From Dendrobium chrysotoxum (taxonomy: Eukaryota > Streptophyta > Magnoliopsida > Asparagales > Orchidaceae), in the NCBI GenBank assembly GCA_019925795.1, contig CM034307.1:62682864-62746863 (forward strand): DNA of 64,000 bases, written 5' to 3'. The notes beneath the pieces are model-generated. The model was given only the letters and a program-made list of their open reading frames with translations. It had not been told where the DNA came from and did not search any database. Shown piece by piece: positions 35,382 through 47,571 of this stretch (position 1 is the stretch's first letter; each line of letters opens with the position of its first letter). A program made the position numbers and the translations under genes.

Positions 35382-36735
35382 CTCTCTTGGTCAGACTCCT
35401 CTGATGTGATCGTGGTGGAGCTTCTTTGAGGCGAGTTAACCTTGTCTCTAATCCTTTAGTGAGTTCTGTTGGTTCCAGTGGTGCATCTAGATGTTGATGC
35501 CGCATACAGGGGTAACAATCAATTTTTGGAATATAAGACCAAATCTTATATTGAATTTCTCATAACGAGATGAATAAGATTCTTATGACAATCCAATCTT
35601 GCCGTCATTGTGGTGGCGCTCACAATTGCTCTCCTTGCAACCACCAAGTAATTCATATGTTAACCATGATCAATGTTTAGAATACAATAAGATAAAAGTG
35701 GCTGTCATTATCTCCATTCTATGTTTATATCTACAACGAGAAGTAGATTTTGAAAGAATTTCTAACAATGCAATTTTTAATGCACGAGGTTTATGAAATA
35801 TAACTCTCAATTCCAAATTTTGAGCAAACGACTTCCTAATATTATTATACTTTGATCATATCACCAAAAAAAAAAAAAAAAAAGACGTCCTTTGATATCA
35901 TGCTATGGAGATGATAAATCTACCAGGCCTCTAACAACTGTACTATTGTAATGTAAACATCTCACGCATCAGCAAGATATGGAGATCCCCTTGCTAACAA
36001 GGATGATTTCTATTTTTTGTACAAATTATCTACCTCAAACACTCTAAGGGTTGGTCACTGCATCAATCCATAAGCCCTCACTTCGAGATATTTCCCAAAT
36101 TAGGCCCTTGAACAAATCATTATCTAATAACATTAATTTGAGATTATTAGTCTCTTCGTTAATGTATTAATGAAGAATTTCCTGATAAAAGGAAAATTGT
36201 GGTTCTATTTCCCTGCATCATGTTCTTATTCCTATTTATTAAAGCTTAAATTAGACTGAACATAAGAAAGTTTTAATTACATCATCAAACCAATAAACCT
36301 GTCAAATGTAACTGTTAATAAGCCTAATCAGCAGTCTGCTTTGGATTTTACATCATCCCGGAAAGAGCTGACTAAGTAAGAGCTGACTAAGTAGAGGAAG
36401 GTGTGTTGACACACTGAATACCATGCTTACCTGCGGCGACTCATAATAGATAGAAGAGAAAGGATGGTGACGGTCAGAGAAGGTTGGCTTCATCATTCCA
36501 AAATTTGAATAAATTCTACAAAAATTATCAAAATTATAAAAGATTTTTTGATATAATTACACGGCATTTAAGCATTGAGAACCTGTATCCCACAATTAAT
36601 AATTTCTCATGGTAGGCAATTTTAAGAACCCGGGTTATCAAATTTTGCATTGGTTTCGGATTCAATAGCTTCTTGCTACAATTAGCTAAAAATAATTTAA
36701 GTTTCTCTTCATTCTAAAATACTTGTTATATGCAG
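35382..36735. other. End of the 30-kb intron, little recognisable content
   Basis: The first ~90 bases are the continuation of the repeat host at 28531-28857. A poly(A) run lies near 35866-35883. A C-H-C-rich reading near 35595-35640 is too short to call. The last bases TTATATGCAG form the acceptor for the exon at 36736. Confidence 0.45.
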
Positions 36736-37352
36736 GTCTGTGAGAATCATCCACAAGGTGTTGTCTTGGTTAGATTCAAGGATCGGAAGGATGCCCTAAG
36801 GTGCATTGAGCTGATGAATGGAAGATGGTGCGTATCTGAACTCTTTAATTTGTTTTTCTTTTTCTAATTTTATTATATGTTCGTACTGTTCCATGCATTT
36901 GGATGGTAGAACTACATAGCATTTTTTTCCTTTTCCTTTTCTCCCAGTACTGTTGTTGTTCTTGCCTGTTTCATTTAAATTGTGTAACGTTACAGTAAAA
37001 TTCTCGCTCACCTGGAAAGCTTTATTTATGCTCTGATATCATTTTACCACACTTTTAGGCTGCATTTGGGATGACTTTCTTATTGCTTCTTAAAGCAGCT
37101 TTCAAGTATAAAAATTAAAATTTTTTAACTAGAAAGCTTCTTTAAGAAGCAGCAAGAAAGCCATCCCAAACGAAACCTTAATATTAGATTTTTTTTCCTT
37201 AACCAATGTTCTTTGTATAATTTCCTAGGTTTGGAGGAAAGCAAATACGTGCAAGTGAAGATGATGGTACCATTAATCATTCTCGTATTCGAGATTTTGA
37301 TGCTGATGCTGAGAGATTGGAGCAGTTTGCCTCAGAACTTGAGGCTGAGTGA
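36736..37352 (+). CDS. Tat-SF1/CUS2-like splicing factor (ELF9 family), last two exons
   Basis: Exons 36736-36827 and 37229-37352 join within a Trp codon (TG/G) and end with TGA at 37350-37352. They complete the U2AF-homology motif: VCENHPQGVVLVRFKDRKDA, then RCIELMNGRWFGGKQIRAS. GRWFGG contains the R-x-F signature by which such domains bind the tryptophan ligand motifs of SF3b1. An acidic tail (DADAERLEQFASELEAE) ends the protein. The visible gene part totals 215 residues in seven exons. The intron between these two exons holds a 120-bp MITE. Exon sequence is intact, so the gene is probably still expressed despite the 30-kb intron. Confidence 0.9.
37058..37177. mobile_element. Tourist-like MITE, 120 bp
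   Basis: Terminal inverted repeats of about 48 bases start GGCTGCATTTGGGATG on the left and GGTTTCGTTTGGGATG on the reversed right end. The 3-bp duplication TTA flanks it (37055-37057 and 37178-37180), as expected for PIF/Harbinger-derived MITEs. It sits in the last intron of the splicing-factor gene. Confidence 0.8.
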
Positions 37353-37957
37353 TGAATAAACCTTGTCAAACTGATACAATGAAGGTTTAGTAATTCGATA
37401 GGGTAACTGCTTAACCTGATCAATTCATGCATTTTCTTGGTAGGGTTAAAGAGTCCTTTTGCAATGCAAGGATTTATATATAAACCCTAGGGAGTCTTGC
37501 AATGTTGACATGCATTTAGTGGTTATTTTAAGCACCCGAATGCTGTAAATTACTAAATTTTAAAGAGATTATTGTCTCTTTCTGCTCTGATTTTAAGTTA
37601 AATTGTCACCCAAATGAAGTAAAGGGGGTTCGATTCTGTATAAAGTGCATAGTAGAATATCAAGGATTTTGCTGAATGGTAGGCATTAGAAGATTTTATT
37701 GAATCCCTTTTTGGTTGATTAGCAGCTACAGGCATTAGTCTAAGGTGCTCTTTGCAATCGGTGTAAGAAGCATTTTTACATACAGATGACATGAATTTAA
37801 GGCAGTTTGGTTGAATGCATTTTTGAATGCATGCATAATAGGATTATAAGTAAAAGAAATGTATTTTATTTATTTGAAATTGTTTGATTAGATGTAAAGT
37901 TTACATGGTGAATGCTATTGTTGTTGTTGTGAAACACATAATGGATCTCAATAATCC
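37353..37957 (+). other. 3' region of the splicing-factor gene
   Basis: Follows the TGA at 37352 and contains AATAAA at 37355. Polyadenylation sites cannot be placed from sequence. No other gene seen. Confidence 0.5.
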
Positions 37958-38143
37958 TCTCATGTGGAGGAGAGATTATTACACGTGGAGTTCGCACAGG
38001 AGATGCGTCCGAATTTTGTGAGGATACACAGTAAATGCACAGTAAATACACAACAAAAAAATAAAATTGTGTATTTACTTTGTACCCTCATAAAATCTGG
38101 ACGTATCTCCCATTTAGATTCCGCACGTAATAATTTCTCCATG
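37958..38143. mobile_element. Hairpin MITE, ~185 bp
   Basis: Two arms of about 80-90 bases are inverted copies: CATGTGGAGGAGAGATTATT with CACATGGAGAAATTATTACG when reversed, then GATGCGTCCGAATTTTGTGA with GATACGTCCAGATTTTATGA. The loop is a short A-rich spacer near 38055-38062. No clean target duplication was found. Confidence 0.65.
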
Positions 38144-40190
38144 TGAAGGGGGTTGGGAAGGGAGGTATTAGGGCGATGGGATGGGAGGGGACAGTAACAA
38201 TGCCATGACGAGAGAGATGACACAACGGGATTAAACGATGGGCAATGCGAGGTGTTTCGTCGATGCGTGATGTATGCTTTTTTCCATTGGTTTGGTTTGA
38301 CAATTATTGTACAAGTCATGTGAATCCAATTGTATAATTCTATGACTTGGTTGGTTGGTATAGAACATCAAATAACTTGGGACTATTTCATCATTAATGT
38401 AGGGCTGATTGTTATGTTTTTGATAATTTCTCTAATTTTAATTTATCTCAACTTGAAATTGAAATCAAATATGCTCGCTTAATATATCATATGTATACAT
38501 ACAAAATTTTTTATTTAAATAAATTAAAAAAATACAATTTATCATTTAACATTGTTGATAATTTTTAAGATTAATGTAATAAATATATATAGGTTATGTA
38601 ATTTTTTTAAATAAAAATATTTGATTTTTGATGTAGACTGATTTACTCAAATTTGAATATCATATCCTCTTTTTTTTTTGTTGTGAGAGAGTGGCTGAGG
38701 CTAAGATGTCTTTTAGTTAGTAAGGATGAGGATGTGACAATAGAAACATACAAAATAAGGTGAACACTATTATACTTCTCTCTTATAGGTCCATGAGGTT
38801 TGAGGAATATTTATTATTGGCTGTGAATTACATTCATGCTGTAGACTTACAGTGAAAGAACTTGCCCAAATAATGTGTATAAAATTTTTTGGATAAAATA
38901 AATAAGAAAAATCTATACTAAAAAATTATCGAAAGTAATGTACTGTGATTTGATATGATAATACTGAAATGTAATATATGCTAAAGGGATTGATAGGATT
39001 GAAGATATGATATTGATCCAACTGAAAGGATGTGGTGAACTGATCTGACTGAAAAAATATACTGATTGATATCTGATATATATGATATGATAATCCACAC
39101 GTGATAATCTCAAGATTAACTGATTCATTGATTGGGAGTCATAAGGAGCTGGAGACTAATTGAGAGTTATAAATAGTCGGGGCGACTGATCTATATGATT
39201 TAAGGAGAGCTATAAGGAGTACATTGATTGAGAGTTATAAGGAGTGACTGATTGAGAGTCATAAGTACATGAGCAAGATACAAGATACCATCTTCTGAAT
39301 ATATGATATAATATTGATTACTGATTTTTTATATTGATTATTAGCATTGATACTAACTATTGTTATTAATACTGCATGGACATTGACCTTATAGACGCTT
39401 ATTTCTATTACTGCTTACTGTTATCGAATACAGATACTGATATTATTGTATAACTATATAACTGATAAATTGACGAGAATGATTGAATGATATTGATTGT
39501 AGGATAAAGACAAAATGATTGATTGATACATGTGACCAATACAGATAATATATATTGATTCATAGATTTTCTTATATGATTTATAGAATACTATTTCTTT
39601 TTTGTCTTGCATTATTTTTAGTTGTAAGATTTTAATTATTTGTTGGACTTTTATACTTATTACGCGATTTTATATATTTTCATATAAATGTAAGGAGCCT
39701 AAAACTTGAGGCTAGGCAGTGATATAAATTTAGCTCTCTTTCATTTTCTCTATTTTATGTATATTCTTTTGTATGAAGGCTATCATATATATCATTTTGG
39801 ACCTAGAGATAAAGTATTGACTACTATAATAATGTGAATGATGCTTTTTGTTGTTTATTTATTTCATGTAATATATTTTTTAGTGTAATACAATTAATCA
39901 ACTCTGAATGTCAATTCATCAGGTTGTAAATCATAATTGACTCTTATGGAGAGAATAAGAAAGATAATAAATCAATGAAAAGAGAAAATAAGAAAGAAAA
40001 TTTTTTACTTAGATCTAGAAGTGTGACATGTCTATTTAATATATTTTTTATTCTTTTTATATAACATTTTCTATAGCCCTCAAATTTCTAGAAAGAAAGA
40101 GTCAAAAAAGTATTTTTGATATTTTTTATTTTTATTGGGCAATGCCCTCAAATTTTCCCAAAAAAAGATATTTTTGATTTTTTGGCATTT
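38144..40190. other. AT-rich intergenic stretch
   Basis: No supported gene. A short run of near-repeats of GATTGAGAGTYATAAGGAG occurs at about 39125-39265. Confidence 0.45.
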
Positions 40191-40461
40191 ATAACGCTTA
40201 TATTCAAATCATTAAAGATATGTATGCAGAAGCTATTACTTGTGTTCAAACACAAAGTGGTTTGACCAAGTATTTTTCTATTTCGGTTGGATTACATCAA
40301 GGATCAGCCTTAAGCCCATATCTTTTTGCTTTAGTTATGGATGTTCTCACTAGACATTTGCAAGAGGATGTACATTGGTGTATGCTTTTTGCTGATGATA
40401 TTCTTCTTACTGATAAGACTAGAGAGGGAGTTGAAGGTAAACTAGAATTATGGAGGTCAAC
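40191..40461 (+). mobile_element. RTE LINE, 5' part (split by the Tat element)
   Basis: The frame reads AYIQIIKDMYAEAIT, QSGLTKYFSISVGLHQGSAL and WCMLFADDILLTD, the palm of an RTE reverse transcriptase with its FADD catalytic motif. It breaks off at GKLELWRST and resumes at 58476 as LESKGARLSRSKMKY. The element is 5'-truncated, starting near 40191. Confidence 0.85.
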
Positions 40462-42200
40462 TGTGGGCTCTGAAAATTCCATTGAGTGTATTCTCGGCCT
40501 CTCCATGCCATCTGTTTATTTTTCTTTTATTTGTGACGATGACGGCGGAGAGTTTTAACAAAATTAGGTTCCGGGTGAATTTTTAGAAGGCAGATTGGGT
40601 TTTAGATAAGACACTACCCAGAGATTTTGCCCTCATTTTATGACGACTTTATAATCTGAGTTCTGGTTTCCTATAGGCGCAAGCCCCTATAGTTAATTGC
40701 CCCTTCCGATAATAGGAGAGAACTTTCGATTAAGGCTAGTCGTTAAAGAGATCGTATGGGTTATAAACCTATCGTATAATAGCAACAATCTTAGGGTTTG
40801 AATTTGATTTGCTGATTTGGGATTTATCACTATGCACTTAAAACTGGTGGTGGGGGGAATGAAGACGAGCCCGATCAAGATCCCATGGTTCCGTCGTCCT
40901 GGGCTGTCATGTTCCCTGGTCTACTTAGTCAGAGGAGGTAGTCCACCCAACCTGACAGAAGGCACCTTATCGGCAGCCATGGGTTGCTTCATCCAAGAAT
41001 ACCTTGTAGACCTTGGTTGGTGTTTATCTAAGGGGATAGATCTGAATCCACCTTAGCTGACAGAGGGCTTTGTGCCTATCGAATATACCCTATGATTTAT
41101 AACTCAAGGGTTTAACGCCGTTAGGGAACATACGGGCTTTGGCCGTGATCGTAATATAATGGTGCCATTTCGCGGCAAAACCACCCAATCAGAGGGCACG
41201 TGCCACATCTCTATTGGCAAGAGACTATTTGAGGATGAATCGTAGCGATACACCCGACACGCATTCGCTCTTTGTGAGCTGAGGTTAATTTCAAATTTAT
41301 CACCCCCGACAAACGGTTGTGAGAGGCGGATTGGTTTTAGTTTTAAGTTTTTTTTAAGTGATATATTTTATTTCATGAATTCAGTCTTTTATTTGGTTTT
41401 GAGATTTGACCCCTCCGGTTGAGATTTCCTGTCAACACGGCCATCATCGGGGTGACGTTAAAGTCACTAGTATTTTCGTAGGAATTTGAGAGGCATTTTG
41501 TAATTCAAGTCATGTCAACTCTGATCCTTCCGTGGAGGAGGATGAAACTTGAATTTAGACCAGCATAGCATTCTCAGGCCATTAGATTTTAAAATTGTAT
41601 GCGGTGGTCGGAGCACTTGTGGGTAGTAGCATTTGACCCTACGTAGCATTCTCGAACATTTGTATTTATAATTTTAACACGTTGATCGGAGCACATGCAG
41701 GGGTGTTGTGTTTCAGTTTAAGGAATCATATTTAATACATAAGAGGCATTTAAAAAATATTTAAATATGATTCATTTACGTAAGTGATTTTGTTTAGAAA
41801 ATGGTCGAGACTTCTTTTAAGGGCCTAAGAACGCCTTCTATCCGCTTGTACACATGTTGCTGATCCGATGGCGTTTGAGTGTGTTAGATTTCACTTATTG
41901 TATTTAGTTTATTTTGACGCTTTAAAGTGTTATCTAGCACAGCTCGCAGAGGATATTTGCTCAATAGGTACTAGGAGATCCGTGCTCGTGTTCGTAGGAG
42001 AATTATCTTGCTCGCTACAAATTCTCCCATTTTCTCCCATAGATAAACTGATTTGTTCGATACAAGCTCCTTGTCCTTGCTTGTATGCTAGTTGTTGTGA
42101 GCACTACGAATTCCCTGTTCCTACTCACAGGTGAAATGTAGTATCAGGTTCTTTGTGCATATATCATATCCACTGTCCATCGTTTATGCTTGCAGGGATA

Positions 42201-42620
42201 TCATAGTTTTGTATAAATCAAGCAAAATTGATGATTTTTTACATCCTTGAGGAGCCCTGAGAAAGGAATGTCTTGTATCTTATTTGGTGCATCTTCATTT
42301 GAATCATCACACTGCCAATCCATCCCAGTAGATAGTGCTGCCACTTTTTTTTTACTAAGCCACCAAGGTTTGGAGGAGGTAGATGAAACATCATATATGG
42401 TACTTGAACACTTTAAATGTGATAGCAGTGAGATTGCTTCATCTTCCTTTCCTTCATCTATAGGAAGGATTGATAGGGTTATGCGAGCATTAATATCATC
42501 TTCCAGTTTTGATAAAGCTTTATAATAGAATGGATTAGCTTTGTCTCTTTTACTTAGTGATGCTGATTGCTTAGATAAGTTACATTTGATTCTATTTTCC
42601 CCACATACATTATTGGTAAC
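42201..42620 (-). other. 139-codon open frame inside the LTR, possible captured gene fragment
   Basis: On the element-sense strand a frame without ATG stays open from 42620 to TGA at 42201. It includes NPFYYKALSKLEDDINARIT, IDEGKEDEAISLLSHLKCSS, SKPWWLSKKKVAALSTGMDW and NEDAPNKIQDIPFSGLLKD. The last codons before GTAAAA could be an exon end. The sister LTR has the same frame but a run of ten instead of nine T at about 56383-56392 shifts it. LTRs rarely carry protein-like frames. I do not recognise the protein. Confidence 0.45.
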
Positions 42621-43059
42621 TTACTGTACCCATATATGTTGACTTTCAATGCTCATAGGCAATGATTGCACTTGCAGCAAATTTTCCATCACTAGTGGGT
42701 ATTTGCATTCACTATGCTCTTTTATCCTTGTTTGCATGCAAATTGGTATACTTACTTGTATGCATTGGTAAAGACATCATCACATTCTTTGTACATCATT
42801 TTGATTGAATAATTTGAGTCATTTTGACTTATCATTCCTTGCCTACATGCCATTTGGGAGTTTGTTCTCCATTCACCATGAATCCCTTATTTATGTATCC
42901 CCTTTCACTTGGATGATTAGGATTAATTAACATCTTCACTTAAACTTGTTAATTCATGATTTATATTTTTATTAATTATTTAGTATAATATTTTCGGCAA
43001 TCACAAATTATGTTTCTTGTGGTCCAATTTGGTTCAAGTTGAATGTTCTCCAAAATACA

Positions 43060-43625
43060 CTAAGTCCGAAATTTTTTAGAAAATTTCAGCAGCCTTCCGG
43101 CCTTCCCCTCCCCGGCGCCGGGAGGTAAGGAGGGCATTTGCCCTTTCAAGTCCGCCCGGCCGGAAAGATAATCGACGGCCGAGGGCTTTGGGGCGTTGTC
43201 GGGCCTTGGAATTGGTCTTTGGAAGTTCTGATTGACGAAGATTATCGATGATTGGATGTAGATCGAGTGGTTGCAGAAGATTGGACGCAGATCGAGTGGT
43301 TGCAGAAGATTGGCGAAGATTTTTGCTGAATGTTCAATTGAAGATCCTCCTTTTCCTCCTTTTTTACATTAATTGATTAAATGAATTAATTAAAATTAAA
43401 TTTTGATTTAATTTTTAATTAATTAATTAATCCCAAATTAAATCAATGCATGCTTCTCCAAAATTTTCAAAATTTAGCTAAGTCCCAGATTTTGAGAAAA
43501 TTTCGACAGCCTCCCGGCGTCCCCTCCCTGGCGCCGGGAGGTAAAGAGGGCATTTGCCCTTTCAAGTCCGCCCGGCCGGAAAGATAATCGACGGCCGAGG
43601 GCTTCGGGGCGTTGTCGGGCCTGGG
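43060..43625. repeat. Direct duplication of a GC-rich block within the LTR
   Basis: The block CCGCCCGGCCGGAAAGATAA and its flanks (AAGTCC, GGAGGTAA, GAGGGCATTTGCCC) occurs near 43075-43205 and again near 43480-43625. The other LTR has the same pair near 57125-57250 and 57535-57660, so the duplication is older than the insertion. Confidence 0.75.
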
Positions 43626-43776
43626 AATTTATGTTCTGAAGCTCTGATTGACGGCGATTGGATGCAGATCGTTGATTGCCAATGTTTGCCGATCCCTATT
43701 TGAAGAATCCTCTCATCTCTCTCCCTTTCTCTTTTTCTTTCTTTTTTTTCTTTTTATACATATAATAAATTATTAT

Positions 43777-43890
<114 letters not shown>

Positions 43891-44411
43891 TATATAGAGA
43901 GGGAGGCGGATTGGGAGGAGCCCGATCTGGCCAGGGAGGCAGAGTCGGCCGGAGCAGATGGGGTTGGAGGCTGGTAGGAGGTTGCGGCTAGGGCATGGGA
44001 AAGGAGGTCGTTGGAAGCGTTGGAAGAGGCTTCGTCGGCGGCAGGTTCAGCAGGTCGGATCTGGCCGGCGAATTAGTTGGTTCGACGGCCTTGGACGGTA
44101 GGAGTTAGGCTTGGTGCGTCCTGATCGGAGAAGGGGAAAGCAAGCCAGCGGCTAGGGCACGACGGTCGGAGGCGGAGAAGAGATGGAGGTCGGCGTCTGG
44201 TCGGGAGGTAAGTTTCCTTGCTTTGCTTGCGATTTCTTCCAATTCCGAGAGTTTTTGTGTGTGTGTGTCTTTCCGATTCTGAGAGTGTGGTCGTCCGAAT
44301 TGGAGAAGGAGTCTATTTTGTTTGCGTAATAGAGAACGTGGGGAGCGGTTTGTTCGATCATTAGTAGTTCGTGGTTGAGTCGTGGGTTGGGGCTGGCAGT
44401 TACAGTCAACA

Positions 44412-44423
44412 AATGCCCCCTAA
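44412..44423 (-). promoter_or_regulatory. Polypurine tract of the Tat element
   Basis: The minus strand reads TTAGGGGGCATT immediately before the 3' LTR start TGTTGACTG. Confidence 0.8.
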
Positions 44424-45528
44424 CAAATATGATATGCGCCTTGTAGCAGATCGTATTTATTGCAGGCTATTTGACCCTACGGATCTCTAAAATTTAATTT
44501 TAGATGTCACGTAGAGGGTCTTTTAGATTTCCATGATTTATCTTCTCGATTTGTCAGGTACTGACATTTCTTATGCCCTAGCTTTGTGCTTTCATGGGCT
44601 TGATGAAGAATCCATATCGACGACCTGTACACTTTAGATTTGTATTAGGTCGGTGGCAAATAGTCTTCTGTCTAGGGCTGTATGCATGGAGGACTTTGAT
44701 GATGACAACATTCCCTTGGTTCAACCTATGGCTCTATAAGAACTGCAGGATGACTCCTTCGGTCCTGAGCTTTGTGCTTTATCGGACATGCTGAAGAAGA
44801 GAAGTTCCTTCGATCTTAGCTTTGTGCTTGATAGATTTAATAAAGGAATAATGCTCTAACTTGATGATAATTTTCATTGTGGCTTGATGCCTTTGAGTTG
44901 ATTAAGAATCTCCTTCTGAATTTTTACCTCAATCCACTTTTTAGTTGAGAAAATCTTCTGGATCTAAATACTTTGATTTGATAAATATCAAACTTGGTAG
45001 TATTAGTTATCGGGCTAACAAAATAGGTGCCTTCCTACTACGGCCTCTTATCATGGCTTGCTGAGTAGGTAAAGCTGTCAGTGGCTCGACCACATATAGG
45101 CTTTTTGATACTGATATTATATCTGTTTGAGCATTGGACTTGTACTATAATAGCTCGTACTTGTCGCATTTAATTGGTTGAAGTTATTAGACCAAAAGTC
45201 TTCTCAATCTGAGCTTCAAGATTTTGACAACTTCGAAGATGAATCTTCACTTTGTAATGATCACATATTTGTTTGCTTGAAGGCACTAGCTTTTGCCTTG
45301 TATTTGTGTAGTGGTAGCTTCACGAATGATTTTAAATATTTATTTGGGAATAATGTTAACCCAAATAAATATTTAAAATGCCCTATATCTTAAAGGGAAC
45401 TTTCAACTTTCATCAGATTTTGGATATTTTTAAACTTAAAAATGCCCCCTGTCTTGTGGGAGAATTTCTAAAATAACTTAGAAATATAATCTTTCTTTGT
45501 GAGGGAATAATCTTTAGCTTGCTTTCTC
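44424..45528 (-). other. Untranslated 3' region of the Tat element
   Basis: Between the integrase stop at 45529 and the polypurine tract. No protein-like frame; a foldback of AAATATTTATTTGGG with its reverse lies near 45337-45375. Confidence 0.5.
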
Positions 45529-46600
45529 TAAGAATAGTATTTCTTGAGATATCTCCCATTGATCGGGGGCATAGGTCGTCGACCTTCCATATCGATGAGT
45601 TGATAGGCTCCTCCCTGGTACACCTTCTCGATGACAAAAGGGCCTTCTCAATTTGGTTCAAATTCGCCACCAATTCTTCGGTGTGGGATAATTGGTGTTC
45701 TCAGTACCAGGACCAATTCTCCTTCTTGAAATGATCGAGGGCGTACCATACGATTGAAAGATTTCACCATTCTTGCTCGATAAATTTCTAAATTTTGTTG
45801 AGCTTGGAGTCTGACTTCATCCAATGCGTCAAGCTCCTCCATTCGTAGGCGAGCATTTTGTTCTTCCGTGAGGTCGTACTGAACGGCTACCCGAAGTGAC
45901 GGTAATTCAACTTCAAGAGGCAACACAGCTTCAGCTCCAAACACCAATGCATAAGGAGTTACTTTTGTTGGTGTCTTGTACGTAGTACGATATGCCCATA
46001 ATGCTTCTGCCATCTTAGTATGCCACTCTCTTTTATTCTTGGTGAGAATTTTCTTGAGCAGCTTTACTAGTGTTTTGTTGAAAGCTTCTGCCAATCCATT
46101 TGCTCTTGGATTATAAATTGATGAATATCGCCAATCAATTTTATGTCGCTCAATGAATTTATGTATCTTAGTACTTTTGAAAGCTGGACCATTATCTGAG
46201 ATTATGCGGTGTGGTACACCAAATCTGTAGACAATATTATGAGTAAAGAAGTTGATCACATGATGAGCAGTGACTTCTTTAAATGGAACTGCTTCAGACC
46301 ATTTGAAAAAATAATCTATTGCCGCTAATATAAAGCGGTGTCTAGCAGATGATGGTGGATTAATTGGACCTATGACATCTATCCCCCAGCATTCAAATGG
46401 CCAGGATGCTATAGTAGGATGTAGCGGATTTAGCAGTTGATGTATAATATTACCATGAATTTGACATTCATGGCATATATCTGCATGATTGGTGCAATCC
46501 TTTACCATTGATGGCCAATAATATCCCATTCTCTTAATTTTAATGGCCATTTTAGGACCCGATTGATGTACACCACATGGTCCTTCGTGAACTTCAGAAA
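45529..46600 (-). pseudogene. Tat integrase
   Basis: The HHCC zinc finger is present (HEGPCGVHQ near 46590, then CHECQIHG). The catalytic core is in the frame 46550-45648: CWGIDVIGPI with the first Asp, ISDNGPAFKS with the second, and YNPRANGLAEAFN with the Glu. A TGA at 45648-45650, where relatives have Trp, cuts off the C-terminal domain. The frame continues in register with GPFVIEKVYQGGAYQLIDME to a TAG at 45529. Confidence 0.85.
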
Positions 46601-47039
46601 TAACTTTATCAGCTTCTTCTTTTCCAAGACATCATAGCCACATTTGATCAAATGATCTTCGATATAGCGTGTTGTTAACAAACGCATACCACAATGCTCT
46701 CTTTTTTATCTGCGTAGCGAATGATTTATCTGCAGGGAGTTTGCTTTCTCTGAAGTAGTCTATGAAAGGCTGCCTCCAGTCATTTTGCTCTTCAACTTCT
46801 AGGCATTCAAGCCAGGATTTAGAGGATCTACCAAATCTTCTCCCTGTAAATATTGGAGGTTTATCTATTTGATTTTTAGGGATAATTTGTTGGGGAGATT
46901 GAGGAATAACTGATGTTATGTCCAGCTGTCTTGAATTTGGTGACCCCTCTGCCTGCGGGGAACACATAATTGCTAGCTCTAGTACTTGACGAGTGTTGAC
47001 ACTGATCAACACCGGCTCGTCATTCATGCTCTCTATTTC

Positions 47040-47445
47040 TTTAGCAAGTTTTGCTAAAGAATCTGCCTTACTATTATGAGCTTGAGATACTTGAATCAAT
47101 GTAACATTTGTAATTTGCTTCAAGAGTTCGAGAAAGCATTTATGATAGTAAATCAACCCGACTCTGCCGATCTTATAAATGCCGAGTACTTGATTTATAA
47201 CGAGTTGAGAATCACCAAAAATTCTGAGATTTTGAATTTTCATTGAAATAATGATCTCAAGACCTGCTATTAAGGCTTCATATTCTACTTCATTGTTAGT
47301 TCTGATTCAGTTAAATCAAATGAGTATCTTATTATCCCTCCATTGGGTGCTATAAAAATAAGACCAACATCGGCTCGAGCTTTGGGGAGGTTTGGAGGTT
47401 GGGCAGGTTTAATTGACGATGCACCGTCAAAATACATCTCCCACA
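47040..47445 (-). pseudogene. Tat second (archaeal-type) RNase H
   Basis: The minus strand reads WEMYFDGASS, then IAPNGGIIRYSFDLT, then after a frame break MKIQNLRIFGDSQLVINQVL and NSKADSLAKLAKEIE. The D of YFDGASS, of FGDSQ and of KADSLA are three of the four catalytic acids. The Glu-bearing segment lies in the frame break near 47260-47300. Confidence 0.8.
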
Positions 47446-47571
47446 TTTATATTTCTCTTCTTCTAGAACAACTAAAATTTGTTCATCAGGTAGATCATCG
47501 TTGAGCATCGAGTCTGCAGGAACGTGATGTGTGGTAAGAAAATCTGCTAAGACTTATCCTTTCACTGCTTT

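Larger units (their letters stand above)
6464..36735 (+). other. 30.3-kb intron of the splicing-factor gene
   Basis: The exon ending GTT AAG at 6463 is followed by GTAAGA, and the exon starting GTC TGT at 36736 is preceded by TTATATGCAG. Joined, they read GPVDSVK-VCENHPQGVVLV in phase 0, the expected continuous strand region of the U2AF-homology motif. Everything between is intron and is mostly transposon: a foldback MULE, an inverted DUF247 pair, decayed Gypsy pieces, a CRM-like element and a 6.5-kb solo LTR. An assembly misjoin or a broken gene cannot be excluded without transcript data. Confidence 0.8.

Noticed and set aside
35595..35796. C/H-containing frame (CRHCGGAHNCSPC) as a gag zinc knuckle
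   Set aside because: Too short and the spacing is not that of a CCHC knuckle; neighbouring sequence shows no gag.
41868..42525. Plus-strand frames in the Tat LTR (88 and 92 codons)
   Set aside because: They are on the antisense strand of the element; the one at 42247 overlaps the more protein-like sense frame.
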